Part shown: one piece after another, positions 9,561 to 10,072 of the stretch
Position numbering within the stretch: position 1 is the first letter of the stretch
How the letters are laid out: each line of letters begins with the position of its first letter
Assembly: GCA_003562535.1 (NCBI GenBank)
Contig: PWUP01000215.1
Location: 1 to 10,072, forward strand
Direction of reading: 5' to 3'
DNA: 10,072 nt
Source: Gammaproteobacteria bacterium
GTDB lineage: Bacteria; Pseudomonadota; Gammaproteobacteria; Competibacterales; Competibacteraceae
Position numbers and translations under genes: made by a program
The notes under the pieces: generated by a model
Seen by the model: the letters and a program-made list of their open reading frames with translations, nothing else
The model's database searches: none
Told to the model about the DNA's origin: nothing

Positions 9561-9871
9561 AGTTCAGGCATGGGTTGCCACGCCTTGACAATCCTCTCAT
9601 CTACCTGCGAGACAGCGTATATGCCCATTCGCCTGTCGTCCAAAACATCCCATTCCAGCTCTGACCCTCTAAAGTTGCGGATTGCTCCCATTACCCGCTT
9701 TGCTCCGGAAGGCCATTCTACCAGAATAATAATTGGTCTGCCGTCTCGTGGCGCAGTATCCATCGGTTGCCATGCCGAACAACCAGCTTCAGGCGACGGA
9801 TGAATCCGCGCCTGACCTGGAGCGTTGGCGCTATCGACACCGTGACCGCTCAAGGTGTTCTTGTGCTTCAT
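9536..9871 (-). CDS. DUF551-like phage protein with attC-encoded ends
   Basis: 111 residues if translation begins at ATG 9871 (GGAAGG ten bases upstream, inside the previous gene). Residues 34-104 form the recognisable domain: 'WQPMDTAPRDGRPIIIL' at its start and 'KAWQPMPELP' at its end, the Trp-x-Pro-(M/L)-Pro-Glu ending of DUF551-type phage proteins of unknown function. Residues 14-33 are encoded by attC-like site 10 and residues 104-111 by site 9, so the domain is exactly the content of one 270-bp unit. The first 33 residues are thus probably not ancestral; a shorter start at Met37 would lose the conserved Trp. The true start is uncertain. Confidence 0.7.
   Translation of the reverse strand: MKHKNTLSGHGVDSANAPGQARIHPSPEAGCSAWQPMDTAPRDGRPIIILVEWPSGAKRVMGAIRNFRGSELEWDVLDDRRMGIYAVSQVDERIVKAWQPMPELPNASREA
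9774..9830. repeat. attC-like site 10
   Basis: AAC (9778-9780) faces GTT (9824-9826) with weak outer pairing. CCAG (9783-9786), CT (9787-9788) opposite C9816, TCAGGCG (9789-9795), extra A9796, CGGA (9797-9800) pair with TCCG-CGCCTGA (9805-9815) and CTGG (9817-9820). Extra bases again lie on the plus-strand 5' arm. The tip is near-identical to site 1. It begins directly after the TAG of the 70-aa gene. Confidence 0.6.
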
Positions 9872-10043
9872 TCCAGTCAAATCCTTCCGGTGCTTGAACC
9901 AGTCCGTAGTCCCCAGTCTGCTGTTGGTAGTCCTCCAGCGACCCAGCGACAACCGGCTTGCTGTCTGTTCCGGGGCATTCATCCATGTGGTCAAGCCCGC
10001 TGCCATCGTAGTACGTGTTGCATATGCCGCAGTATCCTGCCAT
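9831..10043 (-). CDS. 70-aa hypothetical protein with CxxC
   Basis: 70 residues from ATG at 10043, with a perfect AGGAGG site at seven bases. The N-terminus 'MAGYCGICNTYYDGSGLDHMDECPG' has C5, C8 and C23, with H19 as a possible fourth ligand: a likely small zinc knuckle. The remainder is acidic and Gln-rich without features. The function is unknown. The stop TAG is immediately followed by attC-like site 10, and the next gene's start lies inside its last codons in another frame. It is the most upstream complete gene in the leftward block; the last 29 bases of the window are its leader. Confidence 0.7.
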   Translation of the reverse strand: MAGYCGICNTYYDGSGLDHMDECPGTDSKPVVAGSLEDYQQQTGDYGLVQAPEGFDWNEAQEHLERSRCR

Positions 10044-10072
10044 TGTCTATCCTCCTGATTGCGGAGCGCCAA

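Noticed and set aside
1..10072. CRISPR array, tRNA or rRNA genes, insertion sequence, integrase gene.
   Set aside because: No regular repeat-spacer pattern, no cloverleaf or rRNA-like segment, and no transposase or tyrosine recombinase motifs were seen on either strand.
10062..10072. GAGCGCCAA at the right edge as the start of an eleventh site.
   Set aside because: The box is cut by the window end, so its pairing arm cannot be examined.

Overview
The window looks like the early (replication and recombination) region of a tailed bacteriophage or prophage with moderately high GC. The evidence is a dense leftward block of small genes joined by ATGA overlaps, with recognisable phage families: a RusA-type Holliday junction resolvase, a DUF1376-type replication protein, a beta-class DNA methyltransferase, a Lar-like zinc ribbon, a probable single-strand annealing protein next to a protein with an SSB-like acidic tip, and a DUF551-like protein. 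I see nothing that fixes the host.

Layout. Positions 1-705 carry two rightward genes: the end of a DUF1353-like gene and a small protein with a C-terminal membrane segment. They converge on a leftward block that fills 766-10043. A good sigma70-type promoter at 5927-5955, inside the end of the methyltransferase gene, probably starts the transcript for the 67-aa gene, the replication protein and everything to its left. Genes right of it (10043 to 5952) must be read from a start outside the window or from promoters I cannot see. A nested GC-rich hairpin with a U-tract at 7679-7763 may end or attenuate transcription between two of them. An iteron-like tandem repeat followed by AT-rich repeats inside the replication gene (5277-5341) is a candidate origin.

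The striking feature is a set of ten imperfect palindromes with the architecture of integron attC recombination sites. They lie at about 1001, 1185, 1418, 1808, 1977, 4111, 7051, 9204, 9501 and 9774. Each has an outer AAC/GTT box (degenerate at 1185), a short unpaired spacer, an inner L-like stem with a single extrahelical base, often a second one (A or T) five to seven pairs further in, and a variable tip. The extra bases are always on the same (5', plus-strand) arm, and the plus strand has the 'AACAA ... GCGTT' polarity of a canonical attC top strand. All genes here run on the minus strand, so gene and site polarity are opposed.

The sites cut the region into single-gene units of about 170-350 bp (for example the DUF551-like domain lies exactly between two sites) and three multi-gene blocks of about 2-3 kb. 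Several sites are translated: one joins RusA to a zinc ribbon, one joins two small proteins in one frame, one forms the N-terminal extension of the DUF551-like protein, and others encode gene ends as 'NAS/NAT' tails. At three sites the ribosome-binding site and start codon of the next gene sit in the hairpin loop. I know of no phage replication region organised by attC-like sites. No integron integrase is visible in the window, so recombination activity is an inference.
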